Positions 9,730 to 21,400 of a DNA stretch of 64,000 nucleotides are shown in pieces. The notes beneath the pieces are model-generated. The model ran no database searches. It had not been told where the DNA came from and saw only the letters and a program-made list of their open reading frames with translations. Where the stretch lies: NCBI GenBank assembly GCA_050084515.1, contig CM114271.1:47430001-47494000 (forward strand). Direction: 5' to 3'. Source of the stretch: Blasia pusilla. Lineage: Eukaryota > Marchantiophyta > Marchantiopsida > Blasiales. How positions within the stretch are numbered: position 1 is the stretch's first letter; each line of letters begins with the position of its first letter. The position numbers and the translations under genes were made by a program.

Positions 9730-12425
9730 TTACCTTTCGAAATGCAATTATAATAAAGTCAGGCTAGAGAAATGGAAGATGATCAGTTAGATGGTAGCAT
9801 GGGGATCCGATCACCTGGCAAATCGGGAAAGTGTCGCAGTCTGACGTTCCTGTCCCTCGTGTGTGTGGAGTCGGTAATTGATGGAATGGATTCTTCAGTT
9901 CTGAGGCTTTCTGATGGGAAATTGAGACGCTGAGCTGGTACTGAGGAGTCGGTAATCGACGGAAAAGATTCTTCAGTTTTGAGGATTTCTGATGGAAAAG
10001 TGGTTGCCTCGAAGCCAAAGCAACACAAGGGCCTGTGGGACTAGATATCTGAATTCTACGGTCCTATGCCCATCTCAATCTGCTGAAGATCCTGCAGGGT
10101 CGAACAGCCGATTGTGGAGAATGTGCCCATTGATTGGAAATGCTCGTTGTGCAGGTGGAACGACGGGACTTGGGATGGAAACAGTACGAGTTCTTGCCTT
10201 GCGTGGTGCGTATGTCTTCATAGCGGACCGTGAATTCTCGGCAGCTGAAATGGTGAAAGAGGAGATTTTGAAAGGGAACCCAGATGCCCAAATTGATTAT
10301 CTGGAGCTGGACCTTAGCTCTTTTGCCTCTATCAGGAAGGCAGCATCGGACTTTCTGGCAATGAAACTCCCACTCAATATACTAGTGTAAGTATCCTGTC
10401 TACCTGTGCAGACTGTCAAGGCTTGATCTACCCAGAAGGGGTTATAATCGAGAATATAGTTAGCTGCTGTGTTCTTAGAATTGGCAGAGACCGTCTGATT
10501 CCTTGGTGATGCATAGCAACTAACTCATAAAGATTTGGAATTGAGATGTACCTTGGTAATGGTAGTCGCTGCAAAGTTGGACTCAGACTGGAGCTCCAAG
10601 AGCTGGCTGAATATGTCTTTTGACTTGGAGAATGTCGCCCGGGGCACTCACCTGGGCTACCTGTCTTGCCAATTGTGTGGTCAGAAATAATGGAAGTGCT
10701 CTAATGGGCCCTTTCCAACTGTCTGAGGATGGGATTGAAATGCAATTCGCTGTGAACTACTTGGGTGAGTCTCTCCTGCTTAGTCCGCAATGGTTGCTTG
10801 CAGAAGAGATTTGTGATAATATGTAGCTCCACTGGGGCAGTCACTACAAAATATGTTTCCTTGACGATGATTTTCCCAGGTTTTAGCCACATGGGTATCT
10901 TCTTGGATCCTCTTCTCTTCCTAGAGGAAGAAGAACTAGAAAGTATCCCTGAAGCCAACAACACCTCTGTTGCCTCACTTGTCATCTGTGTTTCTTTGTA
11001 GGTCATTGGATTTTCACCAATCTATTGCTAGATAACATGAAGAAAACAGCCAAGGAATCTTCAATTGAAGGGAGGATTGTGAATGTTTCATCTTCGTTTC
11101 AAGCTACCTACAAAGGTGGCATCCGTCTCGACTCAATCAATGAAAAGAGTGGGTGAGCACATAATATCCTACTTTCTTTCAGATGCAGCCTGTCAGGTGT
11201 TAGTTTGGATTTCCTGTTACTCTGCTCTACAGGTACGCATTCCCACCACGCCATAAGGCAGGCTCAGTGTCATAGATTTATCAAATTATCATACCTTTCA
11301 GTCCAACTGCTCTAATCAGGTAAAAACACTATGTCCAGGTATAACCAATACTACGCATATGGACAGGCGAAAATTGCAAGCATATTGCATGCAAGGGAGT
11401 TGGCTGATCGTCTTGAGGTACAACTCAGTGTTTCAGCTAGCTAAATTTTCTAGAAACCCGCCCATTGGAAGTAGCCGTCAAGTTTGGTCGTGATGATCAA
11501 AATACTGTCTTGCAGGTTGTAGGTATAGTATTGTTTGTGTCTGGAATTTTCTTTTCAGATTTTTCTGTCTGAGCAAACACAATCATGAATATGAAAGTGT
11601 TTGTGGAGAGCAGGCAGAGGGTGCACCCGTGATGATCAATGCCTGCCACCCAGGTGCAGTCTTCACAGGTCTCCAGCGCCATGTTCCTAAATACTTACGC
11701 GGTAAAGCACCACTTTAGAGCCTTTTGAACATTTGATCAGATGCTTTTTTTTTAAGGGACAGTTCAAGCCTGACGACAGACCAGCAGTATCACTAGCTTG
11801 ATGTCGGGATTTCCTGATTTGTTTTGCGGAAATTTGACTCACTGCTCGATAGTGCTGTGTGCCTAAGCGGTCTGTAACAGGAAAATGATAAGAAGTAGTT
11901 CGAACTGAATCATAACACTTTTGATGAATTCCTACCTGGAACTGCAGCTGCTGTCAAGGCCTTCACAGGATTTTGCTGGAAGTCTGTTGGCCAGGTAAGT
12001 GCCATGTGCATCATCTACCTGCCATTTCTGCCATGTTCTACCACCATGTATAGTCGCTTCTCAGAGTTTGTGATATGTTTGCCTTGCAACTCGTTACCGA
12101 TGACTGAAGCTGAGCACATTATTGAATCAAGGAAGTGCTAGGGAGTAGTAGGCAGAAAGTGATTCAACATTGAAAGCGCTCTACTAACTACTGCACATCT
12201 GAAGCATTAAACACTTGGATTATTCACGGCCTGCAGGGAGCAGGTACCCAATGCTTTTTGGCATTGAGCCCAGACGTGTATGGAGTCAGTGGAGAGTACT
12301 TTTGCAATCTAAAATTGACCGAGGCTGGGGAATACGCATCAGATATGGATCTGGCAAGAAAGTTGTGGGATGTCAGTGTCAATCTTACATGTACAGGGCC
12401 ACTTACACAACACCGATCAGATTGA
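9571..12425 (+). CDS. Short-chain dehydrogenase/reductase, TIC32 / retinol-dehydrogenase-like
   Basis: Eight exons: 9571-9673, 10155-10386, 10685-10764, 11002-11152, 11339-11417, 11614-11701, 11948-11994, 12237-12425; 969 nt, 322 aa, all phases consistent. Seen: N-terminal RSTAEDVTEGIDATGLIAIV as in TIC32-type proteins; cofactor loop TGGTTGLG; ELDLSS; RIVNVSSSF with the catalytic Ser; YGQAK with the catalytic Tyr and Lys; NACHPGAVFTGL; C-terminal GVSGEYF. Family: NADP(H)-dependent SDRs; TIC32 sits at the plastid inner envelope. Oddities: intron 1 would start with GC, directly followed by a CT/AC microsatellite, and the usual NNAG is NNGS (LVNNGSALMG). The first in-frame ATG after a stop at 9544-9546 is used. 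Both oddities leave open a poorly spliced or diverging copy, but the frame is otherwise intact. TIC32 itself versus a paralogue cannot be decided here. Confidence 0.88.
9676..9729. repeat. (CT)n followed by (AC)n microsatellite at a splice donor
   Basis: About 16 CT units then about 10 AC units begin two or three bases after SDR exon 1, covering the place where the intron 1 donor must lie. Confidence 0.95.
9868..9999 (+). repeat. Imperfect 54-bp duplication in SDR intron 1
   Basis: 9868-9921 and 9946-9999 share GAGTCGGTAAT..GA.GGAA..GATTCTTCAGTT.TGAGG.TTTCTGATGG. Non-coding. Confidence 0.85.
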
Positions 12426-14450
12426 GGAGTGTCATAGGACAAACACTACGGCTAATATGTGGGGGAATGTGCAAGAGTCGGGCACTGCACGGAGAACTAG
12501 AAGACACTACCGCCAGCCACACTCGGGATATATCTACATCTACAAGCATTTTTAAAGCTCTAACTGAAACAGAACCCCCAGATACAAAGCCCAGCTTCCA
12601 ATGTAAAAATATTTAAAAACTGGTCTATCTAAAGATGTACAGTTACTTAGTCAATTACTTGTAAAGTGTTACATGAGCAATCTATATGACTGACTGTAGT
12701 AGGTAAATAATACTTGCTTCCGAATGCTGAACTTAGATCATTGGGTTAATTGTGAATACGTCAGACCCACAGTTCAGCATACGGACATGCCTAGAACTGT
12801 GTACACGATTTCAGAGCAGAGGCGGAGCTATCAGAGATTGTTTAATGCAAAGCTGCAGATTTCAAGTGGGTTTTCTTTAGTCCGTCAGAAAAATACACCT
12901 AAAAAAGAGCGTAGTGGCAGTTTCTGTGTTATCTCATTCAAGAATCAAGACCATCTTCCACATGGAGGATCATTTTTCTCTGACAGAATCAATAATAATC
13001 ACTGTCAGGTACTTTCCGACGAAAGATATATTGCTCAGCTTGTCAAATTTCAGATCGTCAAATTGGTTTGTTAGATGTGCAGATGTACACATATCATTCA
13101 TTTCCCAAAATTAATATCCGGATGTCACTGGGTGCCCCGCCGAAGCTGGGGGCTTTGAGTATTTCTTCGCACGAACCCTCTAACGGTATTGCAACTCAGC
13201 TTCTTACAATCCAGAGATGGGAATAGAAGTGAAAAGCTCAATGTTCAGATACGTCAATGAGAATTTCATGAATCGGATATCACTTGAACCATTCCAGTTC
13301 GGATCCTCAGGCTGAGGAATGTCGTTTTCTGAAGAATGTAGAGTCGACATCGAAGACGTATTTCATCTCATCCCCAATCCCTGCCAATTCGGCTTAGTGT
13401 CTAGGAACTCTCCAAAGATTGGATGAACCACATGAGCAATACTGCAGTGAGATCGGGTTGAGCCACTTTGTCAGTCTGGAAAGACGTGACTGGTGGGTGC
13501 GTGGGTCCTGAAACGGTGGGGCGGGCGAGGGGTACAAGGAACGTCTTGAGCTGATCATACAAAGAAGACCACCGCAGCTAGAGTCGATTCAATGCAGGAA
13601 ACAAAAACCATGCTGGGTAAGGGAGCGCTCAAGCTGGAATTCGTTGTGCCAGTCTTGCTCGCACGAACACAGCAATACGGCGAGATCCTCGGCTCCAACC
13701 TGTCAGCAGTGTGCCACCTCCCACGTGACTTTTCCATTTGCTCAGAGGGGCGCGCTTCCCTGCGTTCCCCTTGCTCGTAATCAGTCATGCGTCTTACGCG
13801 CCAACCTTCCAGACGAGCACTGTCCAGGTTGTGGGTGAGAGATATTTTGGAGACATCGCACTGCACATCTGGGTCATTTCTTCTCTTCGATAGGGGTCAA
13901 ACGTTACTCGCTGAGCCGTTTGCCAAAGACGGCTTTCAGTGAAGGCGCACCAAGGAACGCTTCACTTCTTCACTGAAAGCCCAAATTGACACTGCTCATG
14001 GTGTATTGCGATCGGAAATTGAATCGGCCCACTCATTGGGCTCTGATCCATCCTACACGCCATTGGAGCATGGTAGAAACACATTCGTGCACGCACCCGT
14101 CAGCTTCAAGAGCACGACCAAGGACAATCACAACCTCGCCAGAATGAAAAGAGCTGATTTCTTTACTGAACCTTTGGCAGCTGAATGCTCTGATCCTAAA
14201 GAAAAGATTTCACGATGTGGGGCTTCACGAGACATTTGCCTCGGTCATGGCTTCGCGATTGAAGCTGAACCGCTTTGTGATCATGCCCTCGTCTATTCTC
14301 GGAGGGCAATGAAGCTATACCGGTAAAAGTTGAAGTTGAGAGCACACCTACGGTATTCCTGGGGCCATTAGAAGGGCCCGCAACTTCTGATATCCCCGCT
14401 GTAATCTCTGGCGGAGAATAACTGACGTATCCACGCAATCCCGACTCTCA
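12426..14450. other. Intergenic between two convergent genes, no recognised gene
   Basis: Lies 3' of both the SDR gene (plus) and POLR1C (minus). Contains a perfect 14-bp inverted repeat, GGCTTTCAGTGAAG (13931-13944) and its complement (13968-13981), with a 23-nt spacer. An open frame of 106 codons at 14006-14326 is not recognised. The rest has no supported feature. Confidence 0.5.
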
Positions 14451-17400
14451 CTATGAAAGTTCAGTGAATATCCTTTGACATTTGTCCATAAGACTTTTGA
14501 TAGCTTCAGTAAATAATACGTTTGGTGCTAGTGCTCCCGTTGACTCGATGGTGACTGGACAACACAATACCAAAGACAAGACAGCTAATAGTCAAACAGT
14601 GCTCAACCAGATGCGCTCAAAGAGATAACACTGCTATTGAAAAGGACTTCATCAATTCGAAATGAGAAGTCTCAAACGAAGTCAAAAACTCACAGATGAA
14701 GTGTTCCTTGATGCGCCTCAAAGACACTCGCTTTTCCCAGTCATCTCCTCTCACACATTCACGACAAAGAGTACAATCTCTCGGCCTTGCGACCGTAGCT
14801 TTCCTCATCCCTATACAAAAGAAGGCACAATCAATCAGCTGTTAGGTTAGATTTTACAAACTGAAGTTCTTAAAGCATTGAATCGGCATCAGTTATGTGA
14901 ACAAAATGGCATTGTTTGCGGCAGGAGCTTTGGGTCTACACTTCTTGCCAAGTGCGAGAACAAGATATGACGAGGACTCAACTCAAGATCTGCCCAAGTT
15001 CTAATTTAGGTCCTGCATGAACCACACTCATCGAGAAGTCAGACTATACATGTATGGATAATCAGGGTAGTCAATGGTTGCACCTTTCCCCAGATCTTCG
15101 ATATCGAAGACATTCACAGGGCACTTTGCAACAAGTTCGTCTGCTAGATCATCTTCAATGACTTCAGTCAAAACGACCTGCACAGAGCTCCACATGATAG
15201 ATTGTCAGCCCATGAAGGGTTAAAAGTCATCCAGTTTTCGAACTCCCCTAAAGTAATAGATAGTTCCCACAGTGGACTGACAAATCATGTATCAAAGCAC
15301 CAAAGTAACTGTGCTTTCTTATTTTTTCATTGAAATATGGGCCTAAAAGATTTTCCTTACCTCACCTAGAAGGCTGACGCATGCAGGGTTGCAAGCTGCA
15401 CTACATACTAACAGCTAGTACAATTTAGGGAAGCACAATGACCTGAATTTGCCAAGATTCTCTTACCTCGGGATGCATCCGATACCTTGCAGTTGCAACT
15501 GGAGACCACTTGGCATGAATCTTCCCAATACCTTTGACTGCATGACACTCTAGTTCAATTGCCTGCAAAAGAACAAAACACAACCCAACTTCCGGATGAA
15601 ATGTCCATACATATTACATTGAGCTCGTCAGGATTCTCCACATAAGGTAGTCTAATATGAGGCTTGCATAGTGCTCAATCATTACCTTCATCCAGCTTTA
15701 GAGATTCAACTACTTCACATCCAGATTCCTTTCTGTCCCTAGAAAAAATCCTTGAAGATCGAACACAGATTGCTCAACTCTCCGCTATTACTCAAGATTA
15801 ATGAAGCAAAGATAGCTGTCTACAAGAAATATCCTGGAACTTTGATCGAATGGATGAAAGATGCAGAAAAACAAACATGAAGTACATGTCTAAGTAGAAG
15901 CATTAGACGCCTTACTTGACCAGGGCGCAGCTTAGCAAGCGTGATGTCTGGATAGCAAACACTGATTGGCTCACTAATAAAAGCAGGCAGTGAGTCCTGA
16001 CTGCAACCAAAAGCAGTGAACTTAGTCTTGGTGTCAAATGGCATCTCACTCCCTTCAGGTAGCCACTTTAACTGCTCCGACTTCACTGCCATAAACCACA
16101 AGTATGTCGGACCAGCAGGTACTTGAAATTTTGGAACAAAATCATCTAAAATAGCAACTTGTCTAGAATCTACTCACCTCATTAGTAAACCATATAAATC
16201 CTATTGACAGAAAATCCATCTGCTTTTCACCATAACTGAACCTTCATAGCCAACACTTTCAAAAAGATGAACATTGCTAAAGCATATCTATTGAATGTCA
16301 ACCGGAGCAGGAGACAAATCACGTCATAACCAAAAGCAATGATGTAAAATTTCTACTAAACATCACCATATACCTGAAGCATTGGTCACCCGGTCACCCT
16401 TCCGAGTGCATACCACGTTGAGTTTGAAGACTATAGTGTTCTTTTCACTAGCATTTTCATCATCTGCATGGTAACCCTGCGTTAGAATTTCTCAACGACC
16501 ATTGCTCCTGTTCCAATTGCAGAGCAACCACCAAAATAGGAAAAAATAATATACAAGTGTTGCATACTTGAGAACATGTAATCCAGATAATAGTGAAGCA
16601 TCCTCTATGCTTGGTCAAAATTCAGCAACGATGGACTATCTTCTCAGTAACGTGAGGGACATTGCTCACTGTCAAGTACCTGTTTTAAACTCGAATAATC
16701 GTGGATCCGCTTTTATAGGTACCATACCCATCCGATGAGCCAGGACTTCATCTTGTATCACAGACGTATTGTTCGCTATAAAAACTTTCTCGATGGCCAT
16801 CGTAGGGACCTGCAAAGGAAACCCTAATCTCAGGACAACTCCTCTAACTGCAGAACAATCTACATCAATCTCGGAGAGAAACAGCTTACACAAAACCGAA
16901 TCCCATCTTTTCCAGATTAACAATTTAAGACTGTTTGAGAACAGATGTCTGATTTCAGCAGAGTCAGAATACCTTCACAAAAAGTTCTACAGGGCTCGAT
17001 TCACCGAAGTTCCTACTCGCATGGACACCCCACTTATTCTCCAAAATCTAGCACTGTATAACGAAGCTTCAAGTTCGAAGAAAACGGGCCCCACTAGAGA
17101 AAGCAAGGTCCACAGAGATATATGGCACAATCATGTCATACGAATAACGAGACAGCAATTTAATAATTTCAAGGCAAAATTTGCTTTCTCATTCTTCGTA
17201 TGACATGATTTTGCCATTTCTGCTCTCCCCGAAACTTGCACCTTTTCATTTAGGGCTCCAAAAGGATAAGCCTACTCTCGTGATTTGACAATAAAATCAC
17301 AACCTCGCTTCAAACGAAGCCCATGGAAACACTGCCACCGACGAACTCATCTTACAAAACACCTAATTGAGTTCCTGGCTACCTTCAATTGTTTACGTCA

Positions 17401-17935
17401 CAATACATACCCGCTGTGAGATCTTCACGAATGAGAAGATGCACACCAGATGGAAGGAGACGGGAAATATGAGGCAGCATACATTGCACTACAAACACCA
17501 AAGTTGAGAAATTTTGCACAAACCTCAGCGATGAGAATTCGACGAAAGGCGTTCGCCAGAGCAGCGTCAATTCCAATCATATCGAATTCAAGATCATCTT
17601 CACTCAGGGAGATTACATTCACTTTGAAGTTCTTCTTAAACTCTTCCAAACGCAGACTATTGTCAACTCCATACGCCATATACGCTCCTGAGTACTGAAT
17701 CGACTCGGTCTGCAATCGCCGTCAGCTCTGTCTCTCAGCAAAACATCGTGCCCGACGACTCGAATTACCAACATCAAACACACACATTCCAATTACAAAC
17801 TCCATTTGGCGCCTAACTTACGTAAGACGGAGCATCCGCCGCACAAACCACGCGAGTTCGCTGCAATTCCAGGTGCTCTGGGAGCTTCCCCTTCGCCAGA
17901 TCCGGCAACTCCAACACCGACGAAGCCCCCTTCAT
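14451..17935 (-). CDS. RPAC1: RNA polymerases I and III shared subunit RPAC1 (AC40/POLR1C)
   Basis: Nine exons (5' to 3' on minus): 17822-17935, 17524-17709, 16680-16809, 16374-16463, 15916-16085, 15467-15562, 15084-15177, 14694-14810, 14451-14554; 1101 nt, 366 aa, all phases consistent. Seen in order: [50 protein letters not shown] (alpha-like assembly motif), [106 protein letters not shown] and [19 protein letters not shown] near the end. Family knowledge: AC40 pairs with AC19 as the alpha-like heterodimer in Pol I and Pol III, so it serves rRNA, 5S and tRNA synthesis in the nucleus. Length is normal. Donors GTGCAA and GTACTT are unusual but frame-supported. A telobox lies upstream. Confidence 0.97.
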
Positions 17936-18132
17936 TTCCGAAAATGCTCGCTCGGATCGTCGATTCCCCGTTCCGCAAACTTCAGCTCTCCCTTTCCCTT
18001 CCTCTCTTTCTCTCTTCTCTTCTCTTCTCTCCTCTTGTGCTGCGGAAAAACCTCCCGAACTCGAGCACCCTTAAACCCTCGACACGACTCCCAAGTGCCG
18101 AGCACTTAACCTTAACCATGGTGAAACCAGAT

Positions 18133-18142
18133 AACCCTAAAC
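18133..18142. promoter_or_regulatory. Telobox upstream of RPAC1
   Basis: AACCCTAAAC about 200 bp upstream of the RPAC1 start codon. Teloboxes are known to be enriched in plant promoters of ribosome-biogenesis and translation genes, which fits a Pol I/III subunit. Function here is inferred. Confidence 0.55.
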
Positions 18143-18211
18143 CGGATGTGGAGGTCAAATTCATTCATGGTTCCGATTATCGGACCCCATGTGGGTTTGG
18201 AGTCGCTCTAC

Positions 18212-18427
18212 ACTAGTAAGGTCTTCTATTTTCGCTCTACTGGGACATGCACCGTAAACGGCAAATAAATACGTGTTTGAAGAATTTTAGTTGATGTGGA
18301 ATTCATGCATGTAAATTTAATTTTTTGATGCCCGTAGTATGTGAAATATTTTTTTGCAATCATTTTGTCAAATAGAGAGATGTTTGCAAATCAACACAAG
18401 GCACTCTATAATAATAATATATTTTGA
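18212..18427 (-). mobile_element. Short non-autonomous Helitron, copy H1
   Basis: Member of a roughly 200-bp family. Read on the minus strand it begins TCAAAATATATTATTATTAT and ends CTTACTAG followed by T. Shared blocks: TGTTTGCAAATCAA, GCCCGTAGTATGTGAAA, TGTTTGAAGA. The 3' hairpin is degraded. It lies just beyond the RPAC1 promoter. Confidence 0.6.
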
Positions 18428-21400
18428 TTTCTAAAATGGATCACCATTGAAAATAAGATTGCGACCATTAATTGGAAGTGAATGTGGGTTGGTAGTGAAA
18501 GATGATTTTCCGAAAGAAAGGCGAGGAATGGACGATTTTGGGAGAAGAAGAGATGGGAATTTATAATTTTTATAAGTGATACGATCATCATGTAAATCAT
18601 AGGTTGGGAAATGAACGATCCTTGTGTTATGATAGAGTATGAAAATGTAGTAGGTATAAGTAGGTAGTCGTAGTTCGATGGAAGTAAGCAATTGCAAGAA
18701 AATGCTTATTTGACTAGACAGAAATAAAGTTTGAGGAGCATGGCTTGGTTGGTTAATGTAAATAAGATGAATAAAAAAAATCATATGTGAAGACGCGTGC
18801 GTATCATAGGTTGGTTTGGTAAGGTAAACTGTTTTGATTATCGTAAATGAGGAAAATATGAAAATCTATGAATTGAGCAAGTGTGTGTTAACTTGTCATC
18901 GAGAATGGCCCAATATAGTTGGAAATTGTAGTCTTTCACACAATTTCTTAAGGAAAATTTGGATGCATAATAGTATAATTAGTAAACAAATAGTAATAAA
19001 GAATGTAGCCGTAGTAAGCAAATATGATGACTATGCTATGTAGTACTTTGTATTGAAAGAAATGAAAAAACAGCAAGGAAGGGAATAGAATGAAAACTCT
19101 AATATGATGAGCATTATATTCAAATTCCATAGTCTGAGTTATGCAAAATAGCTTGTAGAAATAGTCAGAACAAGGTTGCTCTATCTGAAGTTGTAGTAAC
19201 GAGAGAAAAAATCAACTTCAATAGTAACAATGAAGTAGATCTATTCTAGCAATTACGCAAGATTTATTGTATAAGTGCAACTTTCACTTCTAACTTTGGA
19301 TTCCCTGCAATAAAATGCTGAATGTCCTTACGAAAATCTTTAAAATTCGAAAGACCATCTTTCATCTTATCTTGGAGATAAAAAAAAAATTGAGATTATT
19401 TTGAATTTGAATATCCTCGTACAGCGAGGATGAGATGTTGACTTGGTAATCAAGTCTTCTATCAAGTTCTTCAATCAGGTCTTGTGCATCATGAAGTTGA
19501 GAAATAACTGCATCATAGACATGGATAGGAACTCGTTTTTGCGCAAGTGCTGGAATTGCATCGACATTAAGTGGTAGTGGGGCGCTTGTAGTGGATTGTC
19601 TAGACCTTGAATGTCCAGTGGATCCTGTACAATTCACTTGGGAATGATATAAGTCATAAAAGTGTTAAGTATATTACTAAAATAGTAAAATAGACAACTC
19701 CATAAGAAGTGCAAGAAGAGTAATTGTATATACAAAAGAAATAGAAATGAATGTAGATAAGGATATAAACAATTTATTAGTATAGATGATGTAGTGCGTT
19801 GAACTCAAATAGAGTATGGAGATGATGGTGAATCCATTAGTGACGGTAGATCTCGGAAGAAGGAGAGTAAGCATAACTTCAGAGAAAGTGAACTGAGCTT
19901 GGAACATGGTACGAAGATGTGAAAGAAATTTTCAATTAACCTGAAGCAAGTGAAAAGTTATATAATAGTAGAAGTTGAATGTTGTTGACTACAAGTAGAA
20001 TGGAAAGTTCAGCACAAAAAGAACATGAGGGAGAAATCATAGGGAATGTCAATGCAAAGTCAGGTAGAATATAACGGGAATGTAGAAGGCAGTCAAACAA
20101 TTATGAGCTTGAGTTGACGAACATCGATTACAAAGAAGAAGAGTATGACGATAGAGGTGGCAGTTCTACAAAGAAAGTTACTAAACATTAAGAATGGAAA
20201 TTTATGAATACTGGTTATCTTGGATAAAAGTATGGAAAAGTGGAATAAATTAGAAAAAATGCAATCACCAACGTAATCTACCACAGTTGAGTGGAATAAA
20301 TGCAAGTCAATGTCATAGGTATTGCAATGAAAAAAATAGAAACCAGATCAAGAAATACAAGATAAAGTAAATCCAAAAGTATAGAATTAAAAGAGAAGAA
20401 AATGAAGAATAATTGGCACAAAATATAAATTATATATTGCTAAGTGAAAAATTGAATCAGTATTGGCTTGTACAAGCTGTCTAAAAATTGTTACACAGTG
20501 ATCTGCATATGAAAATGAAGATACAAATTGAACATTTTGACTGTCATAATGCTTGCAAAGTTCAATAGATCGGATAGAATAAAATGGAGGTTGACTGAAT
20601 ATTGCAAGTAGATGTATATCTGCACAAAAGAGAAAAACAATGTTTCTTGCGGATTGCATATGATACCTTTGTTGAACCATCACGTATGTAAGATAATGTT
20701 GAGTTGGAAGCAAGAGTGGTTTGTACCTGAAAATGCAATATTATGTGCACTTGCCTTTCCCGGGGAGTTAGTAAGATTAGGATTAACATAAGGTATGGTC
20801 TCGGTCTCTATAGTAGAACTCCCCGCTATATTATCTTTTGTAGGGAAGGCAAGCAGGACGAGAATGCACAAAAGGTTATCCGCATCTGTATGTAGTGATA
20901 CAAATTCAAGAAGTTTCCCATTGTCTTTGGCAAGTTTCATACGACCGACCAAGTGGGATGTCTTGAAGAGGATAAGTCAATAAGCATGCCCAATGGTAAG
21001 CGGAACTCGTGGTGTAATGTGCGTAATTAGTCAAGCCTAATCCCACCCGAAGCAAGAGTGAACAACCTATTAGCTTGATCCTGTGTGAGGTGAGGGTAGT
21101 CTTGTTGAAGTCGATGTTTTTAAACCTCCAAGTCTCTTTTTGTGAACGTACGTACGTAGTAGAAAAATATGTGAATGAACAAAGGAATCATGGAAAGAAA
21201 CATAGGAAATATAGAAGAAAGAATGCTTGATGTAGAAATGAAGGAGAAAATAATGGGTAGTTGCATGCCTCATGCAAGAGCATGCTTGTTGAGAAGTATG
21301 AATTTATCATTCCACTCCTAGCCTTGCCCAATTGTGGTCTGTATCTGCTTAGAAGTCATCTTGCAAAGCAGAGTTAGTTAAGATAAGAGGTCATAAATAG

